From an uncultured Bacilli bacterium (GTDB lineage: Bacteria; Bacillota_I; Bacilli_A; RF39; UBA660): a DNA stretch of 42,934 bases. The DNA is taken from the NCBI GenBank assembly GCA_944368815.1, contig CALVXD010000007.1, positions 1-42,934 of the forward strand. The letters are read 5' to 3'. Positions within the stretch are counted from its first letter, which is position 1, and each line of letters starts with the position of its first letter. The notes under the pieces are model-generated. The model made no database searches and was not told the DNA's origin. It saw only the letters and a list, made by a program, of their open reading frames with translations. The position numbers and the translations under genes are program-made. This document shows, one piece after another, positions 1 to 6,799 of the stretch.

Positions 1-9
1 CTCCTTTCT
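1..9 (-). promoter_or_regulatory. Shine-Dalgarno-like site of a gene beyond the left edge
   Basis: Read on the minus strand these bases are AGAAAGGAG, a strong ribosome binding site pointing out of the window. They suggest another minus-strand gene starts just left of position 1, continuing the direction of the element genes. Positions 10-120 hold no gene. The only structure there is a short GCCTA/TAGGC hairpin (106-119) after the next gene's stop, without a clear T-run. Confidence 0.35.
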
Positions 10-120
10 GGGTAAGCCCATTTTTAGTTTATTATGAAATTTTATATCTATCAAGAAACTTTCTCTCACTACATATATATTTGTTTGACACTTTTAGTAA
101 CACTGCCTATTTTTAGGCAC

Positions 121-747
121 TCATAATACTTTTTTCTTATTAAAATTATCTTTAATTATCAATGACATTTTTATAATCAATATCATAAACATTATTGATG
201 TTGCATAAGGTTGTCTTGTCATTACAAAAAATAATATTGCAATTGTTTGAATAATAAGTGAAACAATATTAACTATAATTCGTATTTTCTTGTCATCTAT
301 AAAATTATATACAATTTCTACAATTCCAATTATAGATATAAAAATCAAAGTAATAAAGTATATTGTTTTTATAGTATTTCCTATATCAGTACAACTAATT
401 AAAGATACTGTATAAAATTTTTCTCCAATTTTTTGTCCATAAAGTGGTAAAAAGATAAATAAAATAATCATTATATCAAGTAATCCATATACTAAATTAT
501 TTATTTTTTCAATGTTAGAAGTATTTTCATTTTTAGCAATATCTATTATTTCTTCATTTGATAATAGTTCATCAATTGAAACATTAAATATTTTTGATAT
601 ATATTTTAATGAATCAATGCTAGGATAACCTTTCCCACTTTCCCATTTTGATACTGCAGTTCGTGATACATATAATTTTTCTGCAAATTGTTCTTGTGTT
701 AATTTATTTTTATTTCTTAATTCTTGTATTTTTTTGCTAAATTCCAT
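121..747 (-). CDS. Xre-family regulator with C-terminal membrane domain
   Basis: The protein has 208 residues. Residues 1-60 form a helix-turn-helix of the Xre/Cro type (LTQEQFAEKLYVSRTAVSKWE). The rest, from about residue 80, is mostly hydrophobic and can be read as four membrane helices. This layout is common in low-GC Gram-positives for regulators thought to sense membrane or envelope state, but the ligand and target genes are unknown. The ATG at 747 was chosen because AAGGAG lies nine bases upstream; the longer frame from a TTG at 768 would overlap that site. The stop is TGA, which supports standard code use. The polysaccharide deacetylase gene lies upstream on the same strand with a gap of about 100 bases, so joint regulation is possible but not shown. 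Confidence 0.8.
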   Translation of the reverse strand: MEFSKKIQELRNKNKLTQEQFAEKLYVSRTAVSKWESGKGYPSIDSLKYISKIFNVSIDELLSNEEIIDIAKNENTSNIEKINNLVYGLLDIMIILFIFLPLYGQKIGEKFYTVSLISCTDIGNTIKTIYFITLIFISIIGIVEIVYNFIDDKKIRIIVNIVSLIIQTIAILFFVMTRQPYATSIMFMILIIKMSLIIKDNFNKKKVL

Positions 748-854
748 AACTATATTTCTCCTTGACAACTTACTATTTATCTCTCTCTTTAAATTATATC
801 ACAAAAAAAGTAAATCTTATAAAGATCTACTTTATAAATTGTAATTTGTATTAT

Positions 855-2225
855 TTATTTGATAGAAAAATAACTTTTTTCTTTATCTAATTTAACATTT
901 TTTAAAGTAGCCATTTCTTCAACAGTTACAAAAGCATACCCCTCATTTTGTAATTTTTCCATAGCCAGCAAAGCACCATCTACAGATGTTTCATATAAAT
1001 CATGTAATAATACTATTGCACCATCATGGGCATTTTCTACTATATAATTTGCTATTCTATTTGCATCTTTATATTTCCAATCTTCTGTATCAAGATCCCA
1101 TAGAATAGTGTACATATTAGATATTGTCTTTATATTTGAGTTGATATTTCCATAAGGTGGTCTTAAATAAAGTGTTTCACTATTAACTACATTTCTTATC
1201 GCATCATTAGTCTTCTTTATTTCATTTATAACTGCATAATCATCTAGCTTTAAAAGATTTGAATGACTATAAGTATGACTACCAATCAAATTACCCATAT
1301 CATGAGCTCTTTTTAATGTATCCTTATAATCATTTACACGATCCCCTAAAACAAAAAATGTTACACGAGCATTATACTTATCTAAATTTTCCAGCAATTT
1401 ATTTGTACCAATGTAGCTTGGACCATCATCAAATGTAAATGCGATTAACTTTTTATTGCTAAATTCTTTTAAATCTCTATTTCGAGTATTTGAGATATTT
1501 TCTGTTTTACTATATTTTAAATATTCATTCTTTATTATTCCATTTAATTCACTATATGGAATTAATATTCTGACTTCACCTGCTGAATAATACGCAACTT
1601 GATATGGTGGAAATATTATTTCTAATCCATCATCTATAAAATTGAAATGCTCAAAGTTATTTGAATTACTTTCTAACCCACTTTTGACCATATCTTCATC
1701 AAATTCTAAATTATTATCATTACTATATTTCATAACATAATAGTAAGAAAGAGTTGATAATCTTTCTAGAGATTTATCGTTTGCTAAAAAATCTGTAATT
1801 GACACTATCTTATCATCATTTTTATTGTAATAATAAGATTTATCACTTCTCATATAATGATTTCCTCCTGTATATTCATAAACTGTTAAATGAACTCCTA
1901 AAATATCTTCGTTTTCACTTATTTCATAATCAGTTTTAAAATCATATTTCATTGAATTCATATTTTCTAAATCACTTATATCATTTTTAAATTCTTCTTC
2001 TTTGTTTTTTATATATTCAGTTGAATAAGCTAATAAATTTTCATTTTTTACCTTAGGATAATTAATTTCAATCGAGTAATTATCTGTTTCTTTCTTTTCA
2101 TATAAATTATTTTTAGAGTTACTAAAGCATAAGCTAAAAATTCCAATCATCAAGACTATAATCAAACTTAAAAATATTTTTCCAAATTTTGTTAATCTTC
2201 TTTTGTGAATTTTTTTATATTTCAT
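855..2225 (-). CDS. Membrane-anchored polysaccharide deacetylase (PdaC-like)
   Basis: The 456-residue protein has a short basic N-terminus, one membrane helix (about 15-34), an extracellular region resembling DUF4163/DUF3298 (about 50-240), and a C-terminal NodB domain (about 258-445). All NodB motifs are present: TFDDGP near 264-269 (metal and base Asp), SHTYSH near 316-321 (metal His pair), RPPYG near 355-359, the WDLDTEDW segment, and LLHD near 406-409 with the last catalytic His. The family removes acetyl groups from peptidoglycan or other N-acetylated polymers outside the cell. The combination with DUF3298 is that of Bacillus PdaC, linked to lysozyme resistance. The ATG at 2225 has GAGGTG ten bases upstream, so the TTG six codons earlier is rejected. 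It appears to be intact cargo on the element. Confidence 0.85.
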   Translation of the reverse strand: MKYKKIHKRRLTKFGKIFLSLIIVLMIGIFSLCFSNSKNNLYEKKETDNYSIEINYPKVKNENLLAYSTEYIKNKEEEFKNDISDLENMNSMKYDFKTDYEISENEDILGVHLTVYEYTGGNHYMRSDKSYYYNKNDDKIVSITDFLANDKSLERLSTLSYYYVMKYSNDNNLEFDEDMVKSGLESNSNNFEHFNFIDDGLEIIFPPYQVAYYSAGEVRILIPYSELNGIIKNEYLKYSKTENISNTRNRDLKEFSNKKLIAFTFDDGPSYIGTNKLLENLDKYNARVTFFVLGDRVNDYKDTLKRAHDMGNLIGSHTYSHSNLLKLDDYAVINEIKKTNDAIRNVVNSETLYLRPPYGNINSNIKTISNMYTILWDLDTEDWKYKDANRIANYIVENAHDGAIVLLHDLYETSVDGALLAMEKLQNEGYAFVTVEEMATLKNVKLDKEKSYFSIK

Positions 2226-2355
2226 ACTACAACACCTCTTCAAATTACTATTTATCTGTCTGTTTAATTATATCATACTTTTTACATATTTTTTTATTAA
2301 TATACTAATCATAAGATTACTATTTTACTAACATTTTATTTTATATAATATATCA

Positions 2356-2646
2356 TTATATATCAGAATATAATTTCTCAATTAAATCATATTCTCCTCC
2401 TAATTGAGCATATAATTCAGATATTTTATTTTCATATTCTTCTTTCTTATTGTTATATTCAATAAGTTTCTTTTTTTGAAAGAAGAAAGGTTTATTATCT
2501 TCTAAGTGGCCAATTAATGTTTGATAAGACTTTATTCTATTATCTATCATTCTTATATTTATATTTGAATCTTCAATAGCATATCTAATATTTAGTTTTA
2601 ATAATGATTTAAATAACTCATTATCATCATTTTTCTTTTTAGTCAT
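2356..2646 (-). CDS. Small charged, probably coiled-coil protein
   Basis: I do not recognise this 96-residue protein. It is rich in Lys, Glu, Asn and Ile with no membrane segment. Residues about 30-85 (IDNRIKSYQTLIGHLE, then KKKLIEYNNKKEEYENKISE) look like one or two long helices, probably a coiled coil. A strong GGAGGTG site lies just upstream of the ATG at 2646, so it is very likely translated. It is divergent from the double-Xre gene at 2765 with about 118 bases between them, and may be an element accessory or regulatory protein. No function is proposed. Confidence 0.6.
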   Translation of the reverse strand: MTKKKNDDNELFKSLLKLNIRYAIEDSNINIRMIDNRIKSYQTLIGHLEDNKPFFFQKKKLIEYNNKKEEYENKISELYAQLGGEYDLIEKLYSDI

Positions 2647-2764
2647 AATGCACCTCCAATACTTAAATATTTATTACAATTTAATTATATCACTTTTTTA
2701 ACGAATAATCTTCGGTTTCGTAGTTAAAACTAATTTTAATGGGACAATAGTATCGGTGATAGTT

Positions 2765-3214
2765 ATGTTTGATAATAATTTACGATATGCTAGAGAAGAA
2801 TTAGAAATGACACAATCTGAACTGGGTTATATATTTGGTGTATCTGATTCAGCAGTTAGATCATGGGAAACTGCTCACGATTCAATACCTTTACCTAAAC
2901 TAATTAAATTTTGTGATATGTATGATTTCTCATTAGATTTTATATGTGGTTTAATTAGAAAGAATATTACTTATGGTCATTTTAAAACTGACAAAGTTAA
3001 AATTAGTAAAAAATTAAAAGAGTTAAGAAAAAGTTTAAATCTATCTCAACAAAAATTATCTGATGATTGCAAAATATCTCAAACAACATATAGTGGTTAT
3101 GAAACAGGTCATTATCTAATTAATACAACTAATCTTTATTATATTTGTAAAACTTATAATGTTTCTATGGATTGGATTGTTGGAAGAACTAATAATCAAA
3201 AAATAGGCAAATAA
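2765..3214 (+). CDS. Double helix-turn-helix (Xre) regulator
   Basis: The 149-residue protein consists of two Xre-type helix-turn-helix domains in tandem: residues about 5-62 (MTQSELGYIFGVSDSAVRSWE) and about 80-143 (LSQQKLSDDCKISQTTYSGYE). Each ends in the typical pattern (YDFSLDFICG and YNVSMDWIVG). No sensor domain is visible. Such small repressors often control excision or transfer in mobile elements. This is the only plus-strand gene in the element part of the window and is divergent from the 2356-2646 gene, which suggests it may control the intervening promoter region. The ATG at 2765 is preferred over a GTG at 2756 because GGTGAT then serves as ribosome binding site. Confidence 0.75.
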   Translation: MFDNNLRYAREELEMTQSELGYIFGVSDSAVRSWETAHDSIPLPKLIKFCDMYDFSLDFICGLIRKNITYGHFKTDKVKISKKLKELRKSLNLSQQKLSDDCKISQTTYSGYETGHYLINTTNLYYICKTYNVSMDWIVGRTNNQKIGK

Positions 3215-3215
3215 A

Positions 3216-3258
3216 AAAAGCGAGAGTATGCTAAAAAAAATAACATATTCTCGCTTTT
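3216..3258. terminator. Bidirectional terminator between convergent genes
   Basis: AAAAGCGAGAGTATG (3216-3230) pairs with CATATTCTCGCTTTT (3244-3258), a 15-base stem with a single G-T pair. A-runs and T-runs on both sides allow use from either strand. It separates the double-Xre gene from the converging 3257-3652 gene, whose stop codon lies in the stem. Confidence 0.85.
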
Positions 3259-3652
3259 ATAATACATTTAGTGAATAACAATAATCATATACATTTAATT
3301 GTTCATTGATTTTGGTATTTATTTCTTCATTATTAAAGTCATATTGAAAGATATTAAACAGCATTTCTAATGAAAACTTTCGCTTTTCTAATAATGATAG
3401 CTCCATATACTTTGCTGAAATAAATAATAGGTTCTTATATTTAGCAAAGTTAGTTATTACATTTTTAGATTCATGATCTAGTATTAATAATACATTTTTT
3501 AGAAGTTTAATGAAGTTATTAATATCATAAATAGGTGTAAACCCTATATCTTCAAGTAGGTGTATTGCTAATCTAATCTTATCAATTCCTTTTAAATCAT
3601 CAAACATATTAACTAAATCAATAACTTTCTCGGTATTATCATCTAATAACAT
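3257..3652 (-). CDS. Hypothetical element protein, 131 residues
   Basis: I do not recognise this protein. It appears all-helical and soluble, with alternating hydrophobic and acidic segments (IDKIRLAIHLLEDIG near 23-37; INNFIKLLKNVLLILDHE near 44-61) and no known motif. The ATG at 3652 has a strong GAAAGGAGA site upstream. It follows the relaxase gene on the same strand with a 172-base gap (3653-3824) in which I see no gene and no strong promoter. It could be an accessory protein for mobilization or maintenance, but only its position suggests this. Confidence 0.6.
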   Translation of the reverse strand: MLLDDNTEKVIDLVNMFDDLKGIDKIRLAIHLLEDIGFTPIYDINNFIKLLKNVLLILDHESKNVITNFAKYKNLLFISAKYMELSLLEKRKFSLEMLFNIFQYDFNNEEINTKINEQLNVYDYCYSLNVL

Positions 3653-3824
3653 AAATATTCTCCTTTCAAATACGCCATTTAAGGCACTTTATTTAAAGAA
3701 CAGATAAGAGATTAAACCTTAACTTAAAACTCAACTATAAGCATTTAAATAGGGTATAATTTCAAATTTCTGTTTTTCTATTTATCACTCTAACAATCAA
3801 AAAAATCAAGAGTATTTTTTAAAT

Positions 3825-5117
3825 TTATCTACTTAAATCAAAATCATCTTTATCGTATTCTTCTTCATCATAATCTCTAACTCTTTCTTTATAATAATCT
3901 GGTGCTTCAACATAATCAAATAATTCATCTTGTTTAGTTGTTCCTTTAGATATTCTTACAACATCTCCCATATCAAACTCACTATTATCATAACAATCTT
4001 TAACAACATCAGCAGTTTCATCTTTAGTATAATCATTACCTCGTTGTAATAATTTTCTTAAAAATTTCTTTAATAGTTGAAATAGTTCACTTAATCTATA
4101 AATTAAACTTCTATTTTCTTGTTCTAGGTTTTGATTTTCATATTCTAGTTTACTTATTTCTTTCCTATATTTTTGATTTTCTTTTTCTAGTGATTTATAA
4201 CTATTAGCATAACTATCAACTTTATTAAATATTGTTTGTAGTTTAGGTTGCAATTCCATTACTTTTTTAGATTCATTAATAACATTATTCATACTATCAA
4301 AAGTTTCTTTTTCTAAAATAACATGTTTATTATCAAAAGGAATCTTTTTATTTGTTTTCATTTGTTCTTCAAACTCACTCATCGCTTTATCTAATCTATC
4401 ACTTTTAGCATTTAATTCGTGATTTAATTTTTTAGTAAGTTGTTTATATTCTTTTATTTTAATGTGTTTATTATCACTACCTTTAATACCTCGTTCTAGA
4501 TCATAACCTTTTTCAGTTAGACTTTTATGATACATATCTTGTAATTGTGATAGGTGTATTTTATCTCTAATATATTGTTTTTTAGATATGGTATATCTTT
4601 CAGTATTAGTTCTCTTATCCAATTTCTTAACAAGTGGAACAACAACACAATGAACATGAGGTGTTAATTCATCTAAATGGACAGTTGCATGTAAAATTTG
4701 TTCTTTTTTATAACCTAAATCTTTATAAACAAATTCCATACAAGTATCTGCCCATTCTTTTATTTGCTCTCTAGACATACCATCAAAGAAAGTATGAGTA
4801 GCAGTAAAAATTAATTCATCAGCAACACAATTTTTGGAACTATTTAACATTTCATGGTATCTTTTCTTTCTATCAGCTCGTTCAGTTTTCATTCTTTCTT
4901 CGTGTTCTTTTTTATATTCTTTTGTTAGTTTATCAAAACCTTTAGTATATTTCATATCTAGTGGAACAAGTTCTATATTATTTTTACTTAATTCTATTTT
5001 AATATCTTTATTTGATTGATAAGCTTTCTTTTCTCGCTTATTATGTGATCCTATTTGGGCTAAATCAGGTATAGTCATAATAGGTTCACTTCTAAATATT
5101 GCATAATTTAATTCCAT
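3825..5117 (-). CDS. mobV: MobV-family relaxase (Pre/Mob type)
   Basis: The 430-residue protein carries the MobV signature. An N-terminal segment (MELNYAIFRSEP...IGSHNKRE, residues 1-29) holds the conserved HNxR, and residues 147-156 read HLDELTPHVH, matching HxDExxPHxH, which binds the metal. Relaxases of this family nick the origin of transfer of small mobilizable plasmids and elements and begin single-strand transfer, normally relying on another element's secretion channel. Residues about 230-350 are rich in Glu, Lys and Leu and look like a coiled coil, as in other family members. The C-terminal 80 residues are acidic. The ATG at 5117 follows a GAAAGGAG site. An origin of transfer is expected near the 5' end, but I could not identify one with confidence. 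Confidence 0.92.
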   Translation of the reverse strand: MELNYAIFRSEPIMTIPDLAQIGSHNKREKKAYQSNKDIKIELSKNNIELVPLDMKYTKGFDKLTKEYKKEHEERMKTERADRKKRYHEMLNSSKNCVADELIFTATHTFFDGMSREQIKEWADTCMEFVYKDLGYKKEQILHATVHLDELTPHVHCVVVPLVKKLDKRTNTERYTISKKQYIRDKIHLSQLQDMYHKSLTEKGYDLERGIKGSDNKHIKIKEYKQLTKKLNHELNAKSDRLDKAMSEFEEQMKTNKKIPFDNKHVILEKETFDSMNNVINESKKVMELQPKLQTIFNKVDSYANSYKSLEKENQKYRKEISKLEYENQNLEQENRSLIYRLSELFQLLKKFLRKLLQRGNDYTKDETADVVKDCYDNSEFDMGDVVRISKGTTKQDELFDYVEAPDYYKERVRDYDEEEYDKDDFDLSR

Positions 5118-5145
5118 ATATCATTTCTCCTTTCTTTTTAAACAA

Positions 5146-5173
5146 CAAAAAAGATATGTCGTTAAACATACCT
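5146..5173 (-). terminator. Terminator between the endonuclease III-like gene and mobV
   Basis: On the minus strand AGGTATGT pairs with ACATATCT across a six-base loop, followed by TTTTTT. It directly follows the stop of the 5183-6166 gene and precedes the relaxase start. A hairpin just upstream of a relaxase could instead be part of an origin of transfer; the T-run favours a terminator. Confidence 0.6.
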
Positions 5174-5182
5174 TTAATTACA

Positions 5183-6166
5183 TTAATCATCATATCTCTT
5201 GTTATAATGACAATAATTTCTTATCTTACATTTCTCGCAGTTAGGGTGTTCTCCACAAATGTTAGCAGATCTTAATAAACAAAATTGTTGGATTATTGAT
5301 TCTACGATTATCTCATCACAGTTATTTAATTCAGCAATCTTTTTTATAATATTTAATACTTGTTGTTCAGTAGCATTAGCATTTTCAACAATTCCTAGTC
5401 TATGACTACCAAATAATCTTTCTAATTGAGAACTCTTTTTGCAAGTATTAACTCCAACTCTTTTTAAATAATCATAAGCAAAAGCTCGTCCAACTTGTAT
5501 TAATTTATATTTACCACTGTTAAACATATTTGCTATGTCATTAGGTTTTTCTTTACTTACAAACTTATCTAAACTTCCATAATCTTTTTCTATTTGTTCT
5601 AATACCATTATATTTTTAGATAATGCTTTCATTTGATAACTAATCATTGGGTTAGTGCAATGAATCTTCCTTAACTTATTAACTAAAACACTTGGTTCAA
5701 CAACTTTTAAATAATTCTTATTATAATTATGAAATATTTCATCAATAGCATCCATATTTTCCCTAATATTATTATCTCCCCATCTATGATTAGAAAGTAG
5801 AGCAATTATTAATGCCTTTAAATGTTCTTCAAAAGAATATTTTTTACCTTTCTTTCTTGATTTAACATTATTAACTAAATCTTTAATATCTCTCATATAA
5901 TCGTAATTGATTTTTTCCATACTTTCTTTTATAAGAGGGTATATATCTTTTAAATCATTATCATCTAATAAAGTAATATTTTTAACCATTTCATAGTTAG
6001 GATTATATATTTCTTCCTTATCAATACAATTCTTTAATACATCTATAACTTCTGCATTAGATAAATACTTTACTTTCTCAATAGGAAATACAACTTTATT
6101 TACCTTAACATATTTTATCAGCAAAGGAATTAATTCACTATTTTTAAAAATTTCCTTATTTTCCAT
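5183..6166 (-). CDS. Endonuclease III-like HhH/Fe-S protein, probably non-catalytic
   Basis: The 327-residue protein aligns by eye with the endonuclease III fold in its second half. A helical segment (about 115-140) resembles the family core, then comes a helix-hairpin-helix-like stretch (LIQVGRAFA, about 222-230), KKSSQLERLFG (about 243-253) in place of the catalytic-Asp helix, and a C-terminal cysteine cluster at 304, 310, 313 and 319 (C-x5-C-x2-C-x5-C). True endonuclease III uses C-x6-C-x2-C-x5-C for a [4Fe-4S] cluster, a Lys in GRKTA and an Asp in VDTH. Here the Lys position reads Ala and the Asp position reads Ser or Asn. The protein may bind DNA structure without excising bases. The N-terminal 100 residues are unrecognised. 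The ATG at 6166 with an AAAGTGAG site is preferred to a GTG at 6181. Confidence 0.65.
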   Translation of the reverse strand: MENKEIFKNSELIPLLIKYVKVNKVVFPIEKVKYLSNAEVIDVLKNCIDKEEIYNPNYEMVKNITLLDDNDLKDIYPLIKESMEKINYDYMRDIKDLVNNVKSRKKGKKYSFEEHLKALIIALLSNHRWGDNNIRENMDAIDEIFHNYNKNYLKVVEPSVLVNKLRKIHCTNPMISYQMKALSKNIMVLEQIEKDYGSLDKFVSKEKPNDIANMFNSGKYKLIQVGRAFAYDYLKRVGVNTCKKSSQLERLFGSHRLGIVENANATEQQVLNIIKKIAELNNCDEIIVESIIQQFCLLRSANICGEHPNCEKCKIRNYCHYNKRYDD

Positions 6167-6229
6167 AAAAAAATATCTCACTTTCTAAATTTTAGCCTTT
6201 AACTAATAAAGTGAAATATTGCCTTTTAT

Positions 6230-6244
6230 CCTTATTTTATAAGG
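6230..6244. repeat. Palindrome near the element end
   Basis: CCTTATTTTATAAGG is a perfect inverted repeat with six-base arms and a three-base centre, about 45 bases inside the inferred element boundary and outside any gene. It may be a recombinase accessory site or a protein-binding site. In such AT-rich sequence it could also be chance. Confidence 0.35.
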
Positions 6245-6270
6245 TATTTCTTTATTTTTATATTTGGGTA

Positions 6271-6651
6271 TCACTTATTCAACAACACCCATGGAGTCAT
6301 AACATATCTAGGACCATTTTCATCTTCATATCCTTTTGCGGCATTAATAACATAACCAACGCAATCAATCATTCTAATATTCGCACTAAAATCATCAATT
6401 TGTACTTTTGCAGCAGTAGCAGGAACAAATTTTGGTTCAGTAGTCATAATAGTTTTCCCAGCAGCAGCTTGTGGTAATTCATCTAAAGTTCTTTTTCTTT
6501 CTAATTCATCTTGAATATTTGGAATAACAAGTGTCTCCATAAATTTTCTTATAAAAGTTGATTTTCCTGTTCTAACTGCACCAACAACTCCTAAATATAT
6601 GTCTCCTCCAGTTCTTTCAGCAATACTTTTAATAACTTCTATTTTTTCCAT
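6271..6651 (-). pseudogene. spoIVA: spoIVA, 5' fragment truncated by insertion
   Basis: The first 121 residues match SpoIVA, the mother-cell ATPase that forms the basement layer of the spore coat. It has the N-terminal segment (IAERTGGDIYLGVVG), the P-loop GAVRTGKS at 24-31, the DELPQAAAGKTIMTTEPKF stretch, the DCVGY motif and GYEDENGPR. After Trp121 (codon 6291-6289) the homology stops and five unrelated codons lead to a TGA at 6271. The family is about 490 residues long, so roughly three quarters are missing, including the rest of the ATPase domain and the C-terminal polymerization and SpoVM-binding part. The start at 6651 follows a GAAAGAGG site. The gene is either dead or restored by excision of the element, as known for other sporulation genes; the window cannot decide this. 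Confidence 0.85.
6285..6291. other. Junction of the mobile element with spoIVA
   Basis: spoIVA-derived sequence (minus strand ATGACTCCATGG, 6300-6289) ends here. To the left the sequence is unrelated to SpoIVA. The exact crossover could lie a few bases either way because only the right junction is visible. The left copy is needed to define the core. Confidence 0.6.
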
Positions 6652-6683
6652 ATTATACCTCTTCTTTCTTTTTATTCACTAAA

Positions 6684-6712
6684 ATATTATGTAAATAATT
6701 ATACAAATATGA
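6684..6712 (-). promoter_or_regulatory. Sigma-E-like promoter of spoIVA
   Basis: On the minus strand TCATATT (6712-6706) is followed after 14 bases by CATAATAT (6691-6684), close to the Bacillus sigma-E pattern KMATATT-N14-CATACANT. It lies about 33 bases upstream of the spoIVA start. spoIVA is sigma-E dependent in Bacillus subtilis. High AT content makes chance matches likely. Confidence 0.45.
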
Positions 6713-6738
6713 AAAATATAAAAAAATATATATAAATG

Positions 6739-6767
6739 TTGTTAATATTTTTAAAATTTTATATAAT
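6739..6767 (+). promoter_or_regulatory. Sigma-A-type promoter of the 6800 gene
   Basis: TTGTTA (6739-6744) and TATAAT (6762-6767) are separated by 17 bases. A GGAAAGGA site and the ATG at 6800 follow. It is divergent from the spoIVA promoter. Confidence 0.65.
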
Positions 6768-6799
6768 AAAATAAAAGATTATGGAAAGGATACCTATTT

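Larger units (their letters stand above)
1..6288. mobile_element. Integrated mobilizable element, right end in spoIVA (partial)
   Basis: The stretch contains a MobV-family relaxase, an endonuclease III-like Fe-S protein, two Xre-type regulators and small unknown proteins, mostly on the minus strand. It ends where the reading frame of spoIVA abruptly stops matching SpoIVA (about 6288). Everything to the left edge is therefore likely foreign, and the left end and 3' part of spoIVA lie outside the window. No transposase, integrase or serine recombinase is visible, so the class is unknown. MobV elements are usually mobilized by another element's transfer machinery. The deacetylase and membrane regulator (121-2225) are taken as cargo only because they lie on the element side of the junction. 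An assembly chimera would look the same. Confidence 0.6.

Noticed and set aside
121-747. Use of the Mycoplasma code (TGA as Trp)
   Set aside because: Several genes end properly at TGA and conserved Trp positions are TGG, so the standard code applies.
3653-3824. Hidden small gene or RNA between the relaxase and the 3257-3652 gene
   Set aside because: No frame with a ribosome site and no stable hairpin was found; a plus-strand TATAAT near 3755 leads to no gene.
5146-5173. Origin of transfer just upstream of mobV
   Set aside because: The hairpin there has a T-run directly after it and follows a gene end, so a terminator explains it. I saw no clear match to a known MobV nick region.
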